A stretch of DNA of 45,373 bases. It comes from Thermococcus sp. JdFR-02. GTDB lineage: Archaea > Methanobacteriota_B > Thermococci > Thermococcales > Thermococcaceae. A program made the translations under genes and the position numbers. The notes under the pieces are model-generated. The model ran no database searches. It was given only the letters and a program-made list of their open reading frames with translations, and was not told the origin of the DNA. This document shows positions 24,710 to 33,893 of the stretch, one piece after another. The stretch covers positions 1 through 45,373 of the forward strand of contig MTLP01000003.1 in assembly GCA_002009975.1 (NCBI GenBank), read 5' to 3'. Every line of letters begins with the position of its first letter. Positions within the stretch are counted from its first letter, which is position 1.

Positions 24710-24731
24710 CAAGGTCTCGCAGTAATCGATA
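24710..24731. repeat. Direct repeat, right copy flanking the ATPase module
   Basis: CAAGGTCTCG at 24710-24719, followed by AGT and TCGA. It matches the left copy at 22764. Confidence 0.4.
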
Positions 24732-24799
24732 AGTATATATCTCTCCATTGTTATAAATCCTAATCACATAAACTACAAGGAGGGGTGATAGACATTAAA

Positions 24800-25090
24800 A
24801 TGTACGTAGCAACAGGGCCAATTGAATTTTCTGAAATTAGAAGGGGAATAGAGGAAGCCAAAGTACCAGAAAATGTGGTTGAACTTAAGGAAATTTTAAA
24901 ATCAATAAACAAGGAAATTAAAGAAAGCATCGAAACAGAAAGTGAGGTGACTATAGAGATTAGTGGTTCTGTTACGGTCGGAGGCTCGGGTGAACTAAAT
25001 ATAGGAATATTTAACATAGGTGGAGAAGGAGATAAACAGAAAACTGTCACAATATCCCTGACGACAAAAATAAAGCCAGAGAACAGATAG
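24800..25090 (+). CDS. Small protein, weakly trypco2-like
   Basis: The 96-residue product has an N-terminal helical half (FSEIRRGIEEAKVPENVVEL) and a C-terminal beta half (SGSVTVGGSGELNIGIF, then TVTISLTTKIKP). This helix-then-beta layout and the THRVtLtLtP-like ending recall trypsin-co-occurring domain proteins, but similarity is weak. ATG 24800 is chosen because a strong AGGAGGGGTGAT lies about 11 nt upstream; GTG 24785 sits inside that site. The gene lies just beyond the right repeat of the ATPase module. Confidence 0.5.
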   Translation: MYVATGPIEFSEIRRGIEEAKVPENVVELKEILKSINKEIKESIETESEVTIEISGSVTVGGSGELNIGIFNIGGEGDKQKTVTISLTTKIKPENR

Positions 25091-25126
25091 CAGCGTCCTT
25101 GTAATATCACGTATCAAAAGCAGTAG

Positions 25127-25918
25127 TCAGCTTCGCCTCCCAAGTATTCCCCTCAGAAACCTGTCTATAATGGACACCTTTGGTTTTGGTACCTTGTACT
25201 CATTTCCGGAAATGTCTGCTGCCAGCTTTTTAAAAGCATGAGCGGCAGGAGAGTCTGGATAGGCCTTAATCAAGGGGATGCCGTAATTCACGCAGGCTTT
25301 CATTCTGGGTTCTTCTGGAATTACTGCCATAACCTTTTTTTCTAGAATCGTCTCTATTTCCTCTGGTGCTAATTCTTCCTTCGTCCTGCTTGCTCTGTTA
25401 ACCACCACTCCCAGAATTGCAGAACCAAGCTTCTCTGCCACAACTCTGGTTTTCAGGGCATCAGACAGGCTGGGTATCTCCGGATTAACCACCAGGAGTG
25501 TATTCTGACAGGCGGAAATTGCAACAACTGTATTCTGGTTAAGCCCTGCAGGGGAGTCGACAATAAGGATATCGGTGTGGCTCGAGTCGGTCAGGTACTC
25601 TATCACATCAGACAGGGTGTCTGGGTTTATCCCTTTGAGCTTGGTTAGTTCAATTCCAGCAGGCACCACCCACAGATCCAGACCCTCGTAAGGCGTATAG
25701 ATGGCATCCTGCAAAATAGCCCTCCCTTTCAGAACATCCAGCAGACTCGTGTGCGCTGTTATCCCAAAGTGGTACTCCAGATTTGCCATCTCGATGTCTG
25801 CGTCCAGCACTGTGACCTTTTTCCCGAATTCAGCAAGAGCTATTGAGAGGTTAGCGGATATGGTGGTCTTGCCGACACCACCTTTTCCAGAGACCACCGC
25901 GATGGATGTGCTGCTCAT
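25127..25918 (-). CDS. MinD/ParA-type ATPase
   Basis: The 263-residue protein is a typical MinD: deviant Walker A SGKGGVGKTT at residues 9-18, DADIEMANLEYHFG, VDSPAGLNQNT, VVNRAS, and a basic amphipathic C-terminus (IIDRFLRGILGRRS) suited to membrane binding. It overlaps the small Cys protein by ATGA and is third in the operon starting at 26947. It likely organises the membrane apparatus or partitions DNA. A second MinD-like protein is in the same operon. Confidence 0.85.
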   Translation of the reverse strand: MSSTSIAVVSGKGGVGKTTISANLSIALAEFGKKVTVLDADIEMANLEYHFGITAHTSLLDVLKGRAILQDAIYTPYEGLDLWVVPAGIELTKLKGINPDTLSDVIEYLTDSSHTDILIVDSPAGLNQNTVVAISACQNTLLVVNPEIPSLSDALKTRVVAEKLGSAILGVVVNRASRTKEELAPEEIETILEKKVMAVIPEEPRMKACVNYGIPLIKAYPDSPAAHAFKKLAADISGNEYKVPKPKVSIIDRFLRGILGRRS

Positions 25919-26109
25919 TCCCTTTCCTCCTGAATAATCATGATACAGTCATCTTTGCTGAAAATCTTGCTTTCTGGAACGTGCTTTGTTTTATTAAACT
26001 CGCTCAGTATCCTTTTCACCTCGCCGGAGAACTCACAGCGCTTGTGGTCTCCCTCTCCGCACTCTCGGAGCACCCAGAAAGGACAGGACTGCAGCTTGCA
26101 CTTATTCAC
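25915..26109 (-). CDS. Small Cys-rich protein between two MinD genes
   Basis: The product is about 64 residues from GTG 26109, which is favoured over TTG 26124 because a GGGGGTG site lies upstream. It has four closely spaced Cys (KCKLQSCPFWVLRECGEGDHKRC) and one later Cys, suggesting a zinc or iron-sulfur site. It overlaps both neighbours (stop of 26102-26947 and start of 25127-25918), so the three are translated together. The family is not recognised. Confidence 0.65.
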   Translation of the reverse strand: MNKCKLQSCPFWVLRECGEGDHKRCEFSGEVKRILSEFNKTKHVPESKIFSKDDCIMIIQEERE

Positions 26110-26947
26110 CTGCCACACCCCCAAAGATGCTGTAGAGCCTCCGTGAAATAGATGAGAGAAAGCTCTCCCTAACCCTTGGCTTACCCTTCGGCTCCAGCTG
26201 ACCTGAGCATAGCATTATAACGGCTCTGGCAGCTTCCTGGAGTTCTCTAGCCGCCCTGCTCTTCGGAGCGATCAGGCTCACCGGCTTTCTCTGGTTGCAC
26301 GCATCCTCTATTTCCTGAGAGCTGGATATTGATGCGATAATTTCCAGGTTGAGGCTCTTTTCTACCTTCTCAATCTCTCTTTTTGATATTGCCTTGTTCA
26401 CTATTGCCTTTGTGATTCTGTGTTCCCCTTCCAGGTGTTCGTTAAGCTTGAGAAGCTCCCTGGCTCCCCTGAGTTCCAGGGATGTAGGAGCAGTTACCAG
26501 AATGGGTCTGAAGAGCCTTGCATAGTAGTAGTGGGACTTGGTTATTGAGCCAGGTGTGTCCACTATCACGAGCCCTATGCGGGGGTTGCTTTCCAGAGTT
26601 TTCTTGAAATACAGCAGCTTCTCGAGGGGTCCTCTGGCCTCTTCTGGGGTCTGAGCCGCGATGAGATCCTCCACCGACGAACATACCACGAAAAGCCTCT
26701 CGTAGGGTGTTCTGATCAGAACGTCCTCTATCTCCAAGTCCTCTCTGTTTATGTACTCAAACCAGCCGTTGACCTTCTCCGAGCTGTCGTCTATGTCAGT
26801 CAGAAACTCCAGGGACTTAGCAGGATCTGCAGAAATAAGTATCACGTCTGCAGAGAGCAGCTTTGTTGCCTCGTAGGCTATGTTGAAGGCTACTGTGCTC
26901 TTACCTACCCCGCCCTTGCCAGAGACTATGACTACAATCTTTGACAT
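26102..26947 (-). CDS. MinD-like ATPase, second copy
   Basis: The 281-residue protein has Walker A SGKGGVGKST (about 9-18), ISADPAKSLEFLTD, and VIVDTPGSITKSHYY. The ADPAK phrase recalls ArsA/Get3-like members of the family. The C-terminus (RESFLSSISRRLYSIFGG) could be an amphipathic membrane-binding helix. ATG 26947 is 22 bp from a GATTC promoter, so it leads a leaderless operon with the Cys-rich protein and the other MinD. Confidence 0.85.
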   Translation of the reverse strand: MSKIVVIVSGKGGVGKSTVAFNIAYEATKLLSADVILISADPAKSLEFLTDIDDSSEKVNGWFEYINREDLEIEDVLIRTPYERLFVVCSSVEDLIAAQTPEEARGPLEKLLYFKKTLESNPRIGLVIVDTPGSITKSHYYYARLFRPILVTAPTSLELRGARELLKLNEHLEGEHRITKAIVNKAISKREIEKVEKSLNLEIIASISSSQEIEDACNQRKPVSLIAPKSRAARELQEAARAVIMLCSGQLEPKGKPRVRESFLSSISRRLYSIFGGVAGE

Positions 26948-26968
26948 CGAAGACGGGCATGTCAGAGC

Positions 26969-26982
26969 TTTATAAAAGAATC
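26969..26982 (-). promoter_or_regulatory. GATTC-TATA promoter, copy 10
   Basis: The minus strand reads GATTCTTTTATAAA, 22 bp from ATG 26947. Confidence 0.85.
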
Positions 26983-27032
26983 AGAGAAGCTGCTGTATGC
27001 GCAAAAAGTAGTGTTTGTGCCAGCAGCCACCT

Positions 27033-27046
27033 GATTCTTTTAAATA
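27033..27046 (+). promoter_or_regulatory. GATTC-TATA promoter, copy 11
   Basis: GATTCTTTTAAATA, 26 bp from ATG 27072. It is divergent from copy 10 across about 50 bp. Confidence 0.8.
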
Positions 27047-27071
27047 TTCTTTTGGTGCCTCTGTGGCTGAA

Positions 27072-27926
27072 ATGAACATCAGAGAAGCAATCCTGAAAAC
27101 GTACGACGAACTCGTGCAGAAGTATCCGGCTCTCAGGGAAGTCGCCCCTAGAGCAAGAGTAGAGGCTCGGGCTGAGTACGTTAAAGAAGAACACCTCTGG
27201 AAAGTCGCTAACGAGAGCACGGTAACTGAAAATGACTTCAGAAGGGCGTTGCAGTCTGGGGAGCAGTCTGGCTTCAAGACCGCCTTTGAGTACATAGTTG
27301 TCCTGGCCGCCAAGGCTATGAATGCTGGCGGTAGCACAGGGGAGAAAAGTGAAGTGCCCTACAGCAATCTGCTGGAGGAAATAGACGATATATCCCCTCA
27401 GGATGACAAAGCAGAAGGAGAAAACAGGGCTCAGAACGCATCTTTCGAGAAGTTACTGGAGGACATTGATTCGGTCGATGAAGAAGTCTCCAGCGAGGGT
27501 GTGGAGAATACTTCCGAAGGATCCAGAAAGCATGACACTATCCCCGAGCAAAGCTTGCACACACCTGGGGGGGACCACGAAATAAGAGCCAGCCGCTTGG
27601 AAAGGGCTCTTCAGGCCCTCAAAGGGGCTGTTATTCGCTTGCACCACGAAAAGCTCGAGCTGTTAGAGGAAAACAGGAGACTGAAAGAGAGGCTGAAGGC
27701 TGCTAGCGAGTGGCTGATTCGAACGGAGACGGTAGAGAAGGTCTACAAAGCGTGCATGGAGATGAAGGTTTTCACCCCGAAGGAATTGAGAGAGAAAACA
27801 GGGCTCACAAACTCAACGATTGCAAGTGTGCTCAGGAGACTTCGCAGAGAAGGGAAGGTCAGGCGCGTTGTGGTGAAGGGGAGAGAGGTCAGAGGTCTGT
27901 ACGAGGTGTCTGAGGATGGGAGCTGA
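27072..27926 (+). CDS. Winged-helix protein with coiled coil, candidate regulator
   Basis: ATG 27072 lies 26 bp from its promoter box. The 284-residue product has a helical N-terminus, an acidic low-complexity middle, a coiled coil (EKLELLEENRRLKERLKAA) and a C-terminal winged helix (FTPKELREKTGLTNSTIAS, VLRRLRREGKVRRV, REVRGLYEV). It has no membrane segment. It is the only clear stand-alone DNA-binding regulator among the GATTC-driven genes, so it may control the regulon. It overlaps the next gene by 11 nt. Confidence 0.7.
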   Translation: MNIREAILKTYDELVQKYPALREVAPRARVEARAEYVKEEHLWKVANESTVTENDFRRALQSGEQSGFKTAFEYIVVLAAKAMNAGGSTGEKSEVPYSNLLEEIDDISPQDDKAEGENRAQNASFEKLLEDIDSVDEEVSSEGVENTSEGSRKHDTIPEQSLHTPGGDHEIRASRLERALQALKGAVIRLHHEKLELLEENRRLKERLKAASEWLIRTETVEKVYKACMEMKVFTPKELREKTGLTNSTIASVLRRLRREGKVRRVVVKGREVRGLYEVSEDGS

Positions 27927-28446
27927 TAGCAAGCAGCCCTTTATGGGGGTCCTGTCGTCAGTAGCAGTGCTCTGTTTCTTCCTCCCTCTTATCCTATACG
28001 CGCTCGGCTACTCATACAACTTTCTCAAGCCAATGGAACCCGGTTTCGACAGCTTCACGCTCACCTACGTTGCCGGACTCGCATGGTACGGCCTTGGAGC
28101 TGCATACCCCAGCTATAAGCTTGGTGTATACTTTGTGGACACGTACTCTCACGACCTGACAGATTTAACAGAACAAGCAATACCTGATATACCGTTAACA
28201 GACACCTCCATAAATAACACGGAGGATCCTGCTGAAGGACTTTACAGCGGCTTAACTGAGATACTCATTATAGGCGTGCGCTTTTTGCTCCTGCTCATAA
28301 TGGTTATACTTGCTTCTGTAAGTGGAGAGCTGCTTAACTGCGGATACTTCAAAGAGGGGCTCGTTACGTCAGGAATTTATGCAGTCCTTGTATTTACATA
28401 CAGCGATTTAGAATCTGCGCTAATTGGATTGGTCAACTTCTCATGA
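27916..28446 (+). CDS. Four-helix membrane protein
   Basis: The 176-residue protein has about four membrane segments (SVAVLCFFLPLILYALG, YVAGLAWYGLGAAY, IIGVRFLLLLIMVILASV and a final one). The polar loop between the second and third faces one side. ATG 27916 lies within the end of the winged-helix gene, so the two are co-expressed. The family is unknown; it may be a sensor or pore paired with the regulator. Confidence 0.65.
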   Translation: MGADSKQPFMGVLSSVAVLCFFLPLILYALGYSYNFLKPMEPGFDSFTLTYVAGLAWYGLGAAYPSYKLGVYFVDTYSHDLTDLTEQAIPDIPLTDTSINNTEDPAEGLYSGLTEILIIGVRFLLLLIMVILASVSGELLNCGYFKEGLVTSGIYAVLVFTYSDLESALIGLVNFS

Positions 28447-28578
28447 TAATCCCAAGCCATGGCAATGAATACGAAATACATATATCTATGACCAAGCGAT
28501 ATTCACAGCAGTGATAGGTTAGCTTATAAGTTCCATTTACTCTTCTCTTTATGCTTTTCTGATAAGTGCGCATTGTAG

Positions 28579-28750
28579 CTAACTCGGTTTCAGATAATCA
28601 CCTGCGCTATGGAGGTGGCCAACAGCTTCGCACTCTTCCAGCTTTTGCAAGGTGATGTCGTCAATATAAAAAGATTGTGGTAACCGGATCTATCCAAGTC
28701 GCCTCTTACCTGCCCTGAACTCCAGTGGCAATCTGATTGGTGTTTGTAAA
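28579..28750 (-). pseudogene. Decayed gene fragment left of the Shedu island
   Basis: In the 380-bp gap 28447-28825, the minus strand reads TPIRLPLEFRAGKRRLG, a TAG, then IRLPQSFYIDDITLQKLEEC and further protein-like sequence to TAG at 28579-28581. No full frame remains. This fits a broken gene, although chance is possible. Elsewhere in the gap, near 28769-28785, there is a short GC-rich patch (GAGCGAAGCGAAC) and nothing else recognisable. Confidence 0.3.
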
Positions 28751-28825
28751 GTTTTGTGAAGCAAAATTTGAGTGAGCGAAGCGAACCACAAACATAGTGT
28801 TATATGAAGTTGCGCCCCATGTTCT

Positions 28826-31800
28826 TCAACCATGACTATCTCCTATTATTTTCTCTTTTGCTAATCTTTCAATTTCTTGGCTATCTATCCTTCCATCCGG
28901 GCCATCTTTAGAGATAATTAGCTTTTCAAAGTAATCATTTTCTTTATACCATTTTTCTTTACTCTCCCATTCTTTTTTGTATTCAGGATCCTCTAACATT
29001 CCAAGATGTTCCCAATAAAACTCTTCCCCTTCATACTTTATTGTAAAATCTGGGAGACGGAAATCTTGCGGATTTGTTTTTGAATACAATGGTTTCTCAT
29101 ACTCATAGCTTATCCCCAAGTCTGTCAAAATATTTGCGATAATGACCTCAGATTTTGATCTTACCAATACACCTGTTTTTGTTCTATGTATCAAGCGTTC
29201 TGGATGAGGTATTCCCACAGTTTCAGGACGAACAGACAGTTCAAAAAGATTGGTGTTTCTTCTTAAAATCTCTGAGTATTGAGGGTTTCTAAAAATAATT
29301 AGGGGACTCACATCTTTTTCGATCAGGACGATTGTTTTCTTTTTGAAGCGTGTTAAGGCTGTATATAGTAATTCTCGAGACATAGTCCCAGCACTTTGAG
29401 GTAGAATGAAAAAAACGATATCAAAGTCACTTCCCTGAGATTTATGGACAGTAATCGCATAGGCTAATTCGAGGTTCTCATCAATCTCACTTCTATAGTA
29501 CCGGTATGTCAAATTAGGTTGAGTTGGGAATTTTACATCAATTGAGTCATATTTCTTGCTAGTATTCACTATCAACCCCACTTCTCCGTTTGCCACATAA
29601 CCATCTACCTTATAATTATCTTTCCAACCATCTCGCTTTGAATTAACAACCTGAATAACTTTATCATTCCATACCATTTGTTGCTCACCAAAAGGTTTTG
29701 GTTTTTTGCGTTTAGCTCTCTCTATTAATCCCCGTCTATATATTTTTTGAATAACTCTATTTATTTCGGTTGTACCAAATATTTGCATTCGGGTAGGAGA
29801 AAGAATTTGCCATTTATCAGGTTTCTCAATAGATTTATTAAATCCATCAAAATCAGGCGTGCTACCTTCATTTAATTTTATATTATCTCTGATAGCTTTC
29901 AATAACATTTCATAAAGTTCTTCCTCGTTATCCCAGAAGTGAACTTCCAAGTCTCCTGATACTTTACCCTGTGCTACCTGAGAGAGAATTTCATCATCTC
30001 CTGGTGAAGTTCTGTCCATTAAGAAAGAATCCGCAAGTTTTAAACACTGACTTTCTAAATTTTCGTGTCGGACTCTTTGAGTTAATTTAGCGATATGTTC
30101 CTTTCTGTTGCCGTCAGATTCCAACCATTTTATAATATCTACAAATGGGCGGCCGGGACCGATTGGGGGCAATTGATTTGGATCTCCTACAAGAACAAGC
30201 CGTTTTACATAATTGAAATCAATGGCTCTAAATAAGACACCCAATAAATCCATAGGAATCATCGAAGCTTCGTCAATAATTACTGTCTGAGCCCCCTCAC
30301 TGTTTCCTTCTTTTTCCTTCAATGAGAAGGTTTCTCCTCTAATCCACCCCAATCTCATAAGGAACTGATGGATAGTTTGAGCATTTTCGCGTGTTTTTTC
30401 TTGCAACCGAACCCTGGCTTTCCCGGTAGGAGCAAGCAAAAGTATAGATTGCTTCCCCTCTTTCTCTCTCAAACCTCTGATGAAGACTTTTAGTACGGTA
30501 GTCTTCCCAGTTCCTGCGCGACCTGTAAGTACAGAAAACCGAAATCTAAAGAGTGTATCAAGGGCTTTTATTTTCTCCTTGCGTGCTCTTTTTTCAATTT
30601 CTTCATTCAATATTTCAATATCTTTAAATTCATCGCAAAGAAGTTTCTCCCAAAAACTTTCGCCTGCATTTTCATATTTTTTTTCAACCATTACTTCTAA
30701 ACGTTTTTTAACTTCTAATTCCATCCTGTGGAGTGATTTTAGAGCAATCACTTTTGGATTTTCTTCCGGGAAAAAGCTAATTCTTTCTTCGAAGAAACTG
30801 CGATTATTTATAATAATATCTCGATCTGGCTCACAAATTCGATTTTCTGGAAGTCTTTTACGCACCCTTTTAATAGCTTCATCTATAGAAAGGCAAGTAT
30901 CCCCTTCTTGGGATGCTTCCTTCAAAATTTCAACCAATAAAGCTCTCACTCTTCTTTTATCATCATTACTTATAGATTCAATTTCTCCTTTAATTTTCCC
31001 GACCTCTTCAGATGGGATCATACCTCTATCTATTGTCTCAAAATCTACCGGTGGTGAGTCCTTATCCCCGTCATCCAACTCTGAGATTATATATGGATTC
31101 TCTATTATTTCCCTTTCTGACGCCTCTATGAAAGCTTCTCTTCTTTTTGTAGGATCACATATCCTCTTTATTTGTTCTGGAGATAACTCAAAATGGCTTA
31201 AAACCTTAAGAAGCTCCCTTTTTTCAGGAGGTATGGTCTGCCATTTGGCACAGGATTTTCTGAATTCATTTTGATATTCTTCTGGAGCGCTTTTTTTCCC
31301 TTCTAGAATTGAAACCACGAAATCATAAATATTTTCTCCATTAGCTTCTCTAGGTGATAGAACTGTGCGGTGATATATTATCCCATTTTTGAAACCGAGA
31401 TATTCTAAAACGCTCCCAATCCCCGGGAAACGCCCTCGGTTTTTCCATACCTCTTCTAAAACGCTATTTAACCACTTCAATCTATATTCCCATGTTTTGC
31501 CGTACGGTTCCGGCACTTTATTCTCAGCAATAATGGTCTTAACAGACTGTATTACTCTTTCAATGATTCCTACTGCAATATCATCCGGCACATGCTCTGC
31601 TACATAGGAAAAGTAAGGACGGGCTGAAATTGGTATGGTACAGACAATATTTGATAGATCATAGCCGTTATTGATATATTCTTGATATGGTAACCGGATT
31701 CCTTCTTCAGGAAAATTGTGTATTATACATCTAGACCAAATGGGATAATCTTCCATATAGCCTTTCTTTTTTCCAAAAAAAAGTTGATTTCCAATCTTTG

Positions 31801-32302
31801 AAATACGTCCTATTCCTACAAGTATTCGATCACTTTTTTCTTCTTTCAAAGGATTACCATGGTTTACATAGAAAAAAACTAATGATTTTCCGGGTTCGAT
31901 AGGCTTCCAAAACTCATTTAATCTTTCCAACTGCCTTTTAGGATTATCTTCCCATCCTTCGCCACTTTCTTTGAACATTCTCCCATATGGACTTGTGCAG
32001 AAAGAATATGGGGGTATATCTTCTTCCACTTCTGGTAAATTTCTCCAGTCTAATGGATCATAATGTATAATCTTAAATCCGATAGGAGAAAATGCACCGG
32101 GATCTCTAGAACAAGGTGGAAGATTTTTCAATTCTATTTCTGAAAGTTTTCTACCAGTGTTTTTTTCCTCAAATATATCGTCTCTACCGTCTCTTATATG
32201 CTCATGAACCATACAGGAAGTATTATGTTTTGGTTTCTTGCAAATGCAACCATTCCATCCACTATCATGCCAAGCAAGTCTTGCCGATAGATGAACAGTC
32301 AT
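28826..32302 (-). CDS. RecD-like SF1B helicase with C-terminal nuclease-like domain
   Basis: This 1158-residue protein has an N-terminal half of unknown function with Cys residues (GCICKKPKHNTSC). A RecD/TraA-type helicase follows with Walker A TGRAGTGKTT (593-602), APTGKARVRL, Walker B IIDEASM (676-682), VGDPNQLPP (705-713) and ITVHKSQGSDF. The last 100 residues carry RSKSEVIIANIL, LPDFTIKY and FYWEHLGM, which look like the conserved acidic core of a PD-(D/E)XK (DUF559-like) nuclease. It lies 215 bp downstream of the Shedu gene on the same strand and shares its AT-rich composition, so the two probably act together. The helicase may unwind or track DNA for the nuclease. Confidence 0.85.
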   Translation of the reverse strand: MTVHLSARLAWHDSGWNGCICKKPKHNTSCMVHEHIRDGRDDIFEEKNTGRKLSEIELKNLPPCSRDPGAFSPIGFKIIHYDPLDWRNLPEVEEDIPPYSFCTSPYGRMFKESGEGWEDNPKRQLERLNEFWKPIEPGKSLVFFYVNHGNPLKEEKSDRILVGIGRISKIGNQLFFGKKKGYMEDYPIWSRCIIHNFPEEGIRLPYQEYINNGYDLSNIVCTIPISARPYFSYVAEHVPDDIAVGIIERVIQSVKTIIAENKVPEPYGKTWEYRLKWLNSVLEEVWKNRGRFPGIGSVLEYLGFKNGIIYHRTVLSPREANGENIYDFVVSILEGKKSAPEEYQNEFRKSCAKWQTIPPEKRELLKVLSHFELSPEQIKRICDPTKRREAFIEASEREIIENPYIISELDDGDKDSPPVDFETIDRGMIPSEEVGKIKGEIESISNDDKRRVRALLVEILKEASQEGDTCLSIDEAIKRVRKRLPENRICEPDRDIIINNRSFFEERISFFPEENPKVIALKSLHRMELEVKKRLEVMVEKKYENAGESFWEKLLCDEFKDIEILNEEIEKRARKEKIKALDTLFRFRFSVLTGRAGTGKTTVLKVFIRGLREKEGKQSILLLAPTGKARVRLQEKTRENAQTIHQFLMRLGWIRGETFSLKEKEGNSEGAQTVIIDEASMIPMDLLGVLFRAIDFNYVKRLVLVGDPNQLPPIGPGRPFVDIIKWLESDGNRKEHIAKLTQRVRHENLESQCLKLADSFLMDRTSPGDDEILSQVAQGKVSGDLEVHFWDNEEELYEMLLKAIRDNIKLNEGSTPDFDGFNKSIEKPDKWQILSPTRMQIFGTTEINRVIQKIYRRGLIERAKRKKPKPFGEQQMVWNDKVIQVVNSKRDGWKDNYKVDGYVANGEVGLIVNTSKKYDSIDVKFPTQPNLTYRYYRSEIDENLELAYAITVHKSQGSDFDIVFFILPQSAGTMSRELLYTALTRFKKKTIVLIEKDVSPLIIFRNPQYSEILRRNTNLFELSVRPETVGIPHPERLIHRTKTGVLVRSKSEVIIANILTDLGISYEYEKPLYSKTNPQDFRLPDFTIKYEGEEFYWEHLGMLEDPEYKKEWESKEKWYKENDYFEKLIISKDGPDGRIDSQEIERLAKEKIIGDSHG

Positions 32303-32517
32303 TATATACCTCCCATTGAAAATTCGGACGAAATTTCATATAAATGTTTTTGGTGCATCCGAAGCCTTTTAAGAGCTTGATAACGATAGCGAACTGCATG
32401 CCAGCTGTTAAATGATCCTCTAAGGGGCAATGTGCGAAGAACTGCAGAGCACTCACGCCTTTATAATTTATGATGAAAACATTTTTACTTGATGAAATAA
32501 TGCTAAAACTCAACACA

Positions 32518-33798
32518 TTAACCCCCTGAAATAATCTTACTTAGCGCTTTAATCTTATGGAAAAGTTCATCAAAAGTTACAATTTCAACATCTTTACTAT
32601 TGTTTCTTATTAATTCAAAGGCTTTCTGCTGTTCTTTAGAAAGATCACCAATAGTTCCAATAATTAAGATACATTTGGGATTATATGACTCAAAAGGTTG
32701 TGCACTCTTAGACTTTAAAGCATAAAATCCCTTCTGGAGATTGTCTTTTTGAGTTAAGACTTGATTAATCCCCCCACTTAGTTCATCACTCATTGGAAAA
32801 ACATCGTTACCACGATATGGGTTACTTTTTAATAATCTACTTCGATGGGTCTTTATTTCAATAATTGCGACATTATTTGTAAGTTCATTACGATAAATAA
32901 AATCGGCAATCTCACCGTTTTTGTTTTCTATTCCTTTACCCCCCACATATGCTTTATCCTTAAGAATTAATACAGGAACAGAAAACAATTGCGAAAAAAT
33001 CCAGCTATGTTCTTCGAAAAACTCCTGCCACTTTTTCTCCAAGTGTGGTGTCTCAGTTTTCTGACTCATCAATTTTCTAAATTGTTTTATTACATCTTCT
33101 ATATAAACGGTTTCGATTTCTTTCTTGGTTTTTAAGATTCTTATTTTGTGTCTAATGTAATAATTTGGAATATCTTTTGAAATTAATTCCAAAAGTGCGT
33201 TTATATCCTTTTCGGATAAGTTTAGATAATTATATTGGTGGATAAATGCACTTAAAGAATCCGGCACATATTCTTTTGCTTTTTCCATGTTTTCATCTTT
33301 AAATTCCTCTTTAGGAAAAATTTTTAATAGAATGTTGTTGATTAAAACTTCTTTCTCATTTTTTTGTTTGCGTAATAGAGAAGCAATATCAGAATACACG
33401 TTATCTAATGTATCAATGCAAATATACAATTTTCGATGAATCTTATCAATTCTATTTCTACCCTTTTTTTGTATAATAACTTCATTAAAATCGAACATAT
33501 CCTGTAATCTGTAAATGATGTGGTTATAAACTCTTGTAAAACCATAACCGGTTTTCCAACTTTTTAAAAAGCCTCTTGGCAGTTCTTCCTCTTTTTCGAA
33601 ACCGACATAAGTTATTTTTTGGAATCTATATTTAGGATCTCCATTATCTTTACGGAATGGGTAATGTCTAATTTTTTTCGTTATTTTAAAAATTTCTTTA
33701 CTTTTTATATTTATTCCTTTCTTTTCATCAATATAGTGGTACACTACTTTTGTCTTTAATTCATTTACAGGATATTCCCCTTGTTGCCTTTTAGTCAT
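32518..33798 (-). CDS. sduA: Shedu defence nuclease (DUF4263)
   Basis: The 426-residue protein ends in a DUF4263 domain (about 250-426): EKKWQEFFEEHSWIFSQLF, GEIADFIYR with Asp near 299, IIEIKTHRS with Glu-x-Lys near 314-316, and GGINQVLTQKDN with the conserved Gln. These are the PD-(D/E)XK residues of Shedu SduA, a single-gene anti-phage nuclease. The 245-residue N-terminal part is not a domain I recognise; in other Shedu proteins this end varies and senses DNA ends or other triggers. ATG 33798 is preferred over TTG 33804 because GAGGG lies 7 nt upstream. The helicase gene follows on the same strand. Confidence 0.9.
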   Translation of the reverse strand: MTKRQQGEYPVNELKTKVVYHYIDEKKGINIKSKEIFKITKKIRHYPFRKDNGDPKYRFQKITYVGFEKEEELPRGFLKSWKTGYGFTRVYNHIIYRLQDMFDFNEVIIQKKGRNRIDKIHRKLYICIDTLDNVYSDIASLLRKQKNEKEVLINNILLKIFPKEEFKDENMEKAKEYVPDSLSAFIHQYNYLNLSEKDINALLELISKDIPNYYIRHKIRILKTKKEIETVYIEDVIKQFRKLMSQKTETPHLEKKWQEFFEEHSWIFSQLFSVPVLILKDKAYVGGKGIENKNGEIADFIYRNELTNNVAIIEIKTHRSRLLKSNPYRGNDVFPMSDELSGGINQVLTQKDNLQKGFYALKSKSAQPFESYNPKCILIIGTIGDLSKEQQKAFELIRNNSKDVEIVTFDELFHKIKALSKIISGG

Positions 33799-33893
33799 TT
33801 CCAACCCTCATATAAATTTATCCTGAAATACCACAATATTTCACCTTGATTGTATATCACGTACAGTCCCCCAGCAGGTTTTTGTAAGCTTAT

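Noticed and set aside
30480-31274. A 264-residue plus-strand frame within the helicase gene
   Set aside because: It is antisense to helicase motifs and is Ser/Ile/Phe-rich, as reversed AT-rich coding sequence is.
32265-32516. An 83-residue minus frame between Shedu and the helicase
   Set aside because: It overlaps the helicase start in another frame and has no recognisable protein pattern.
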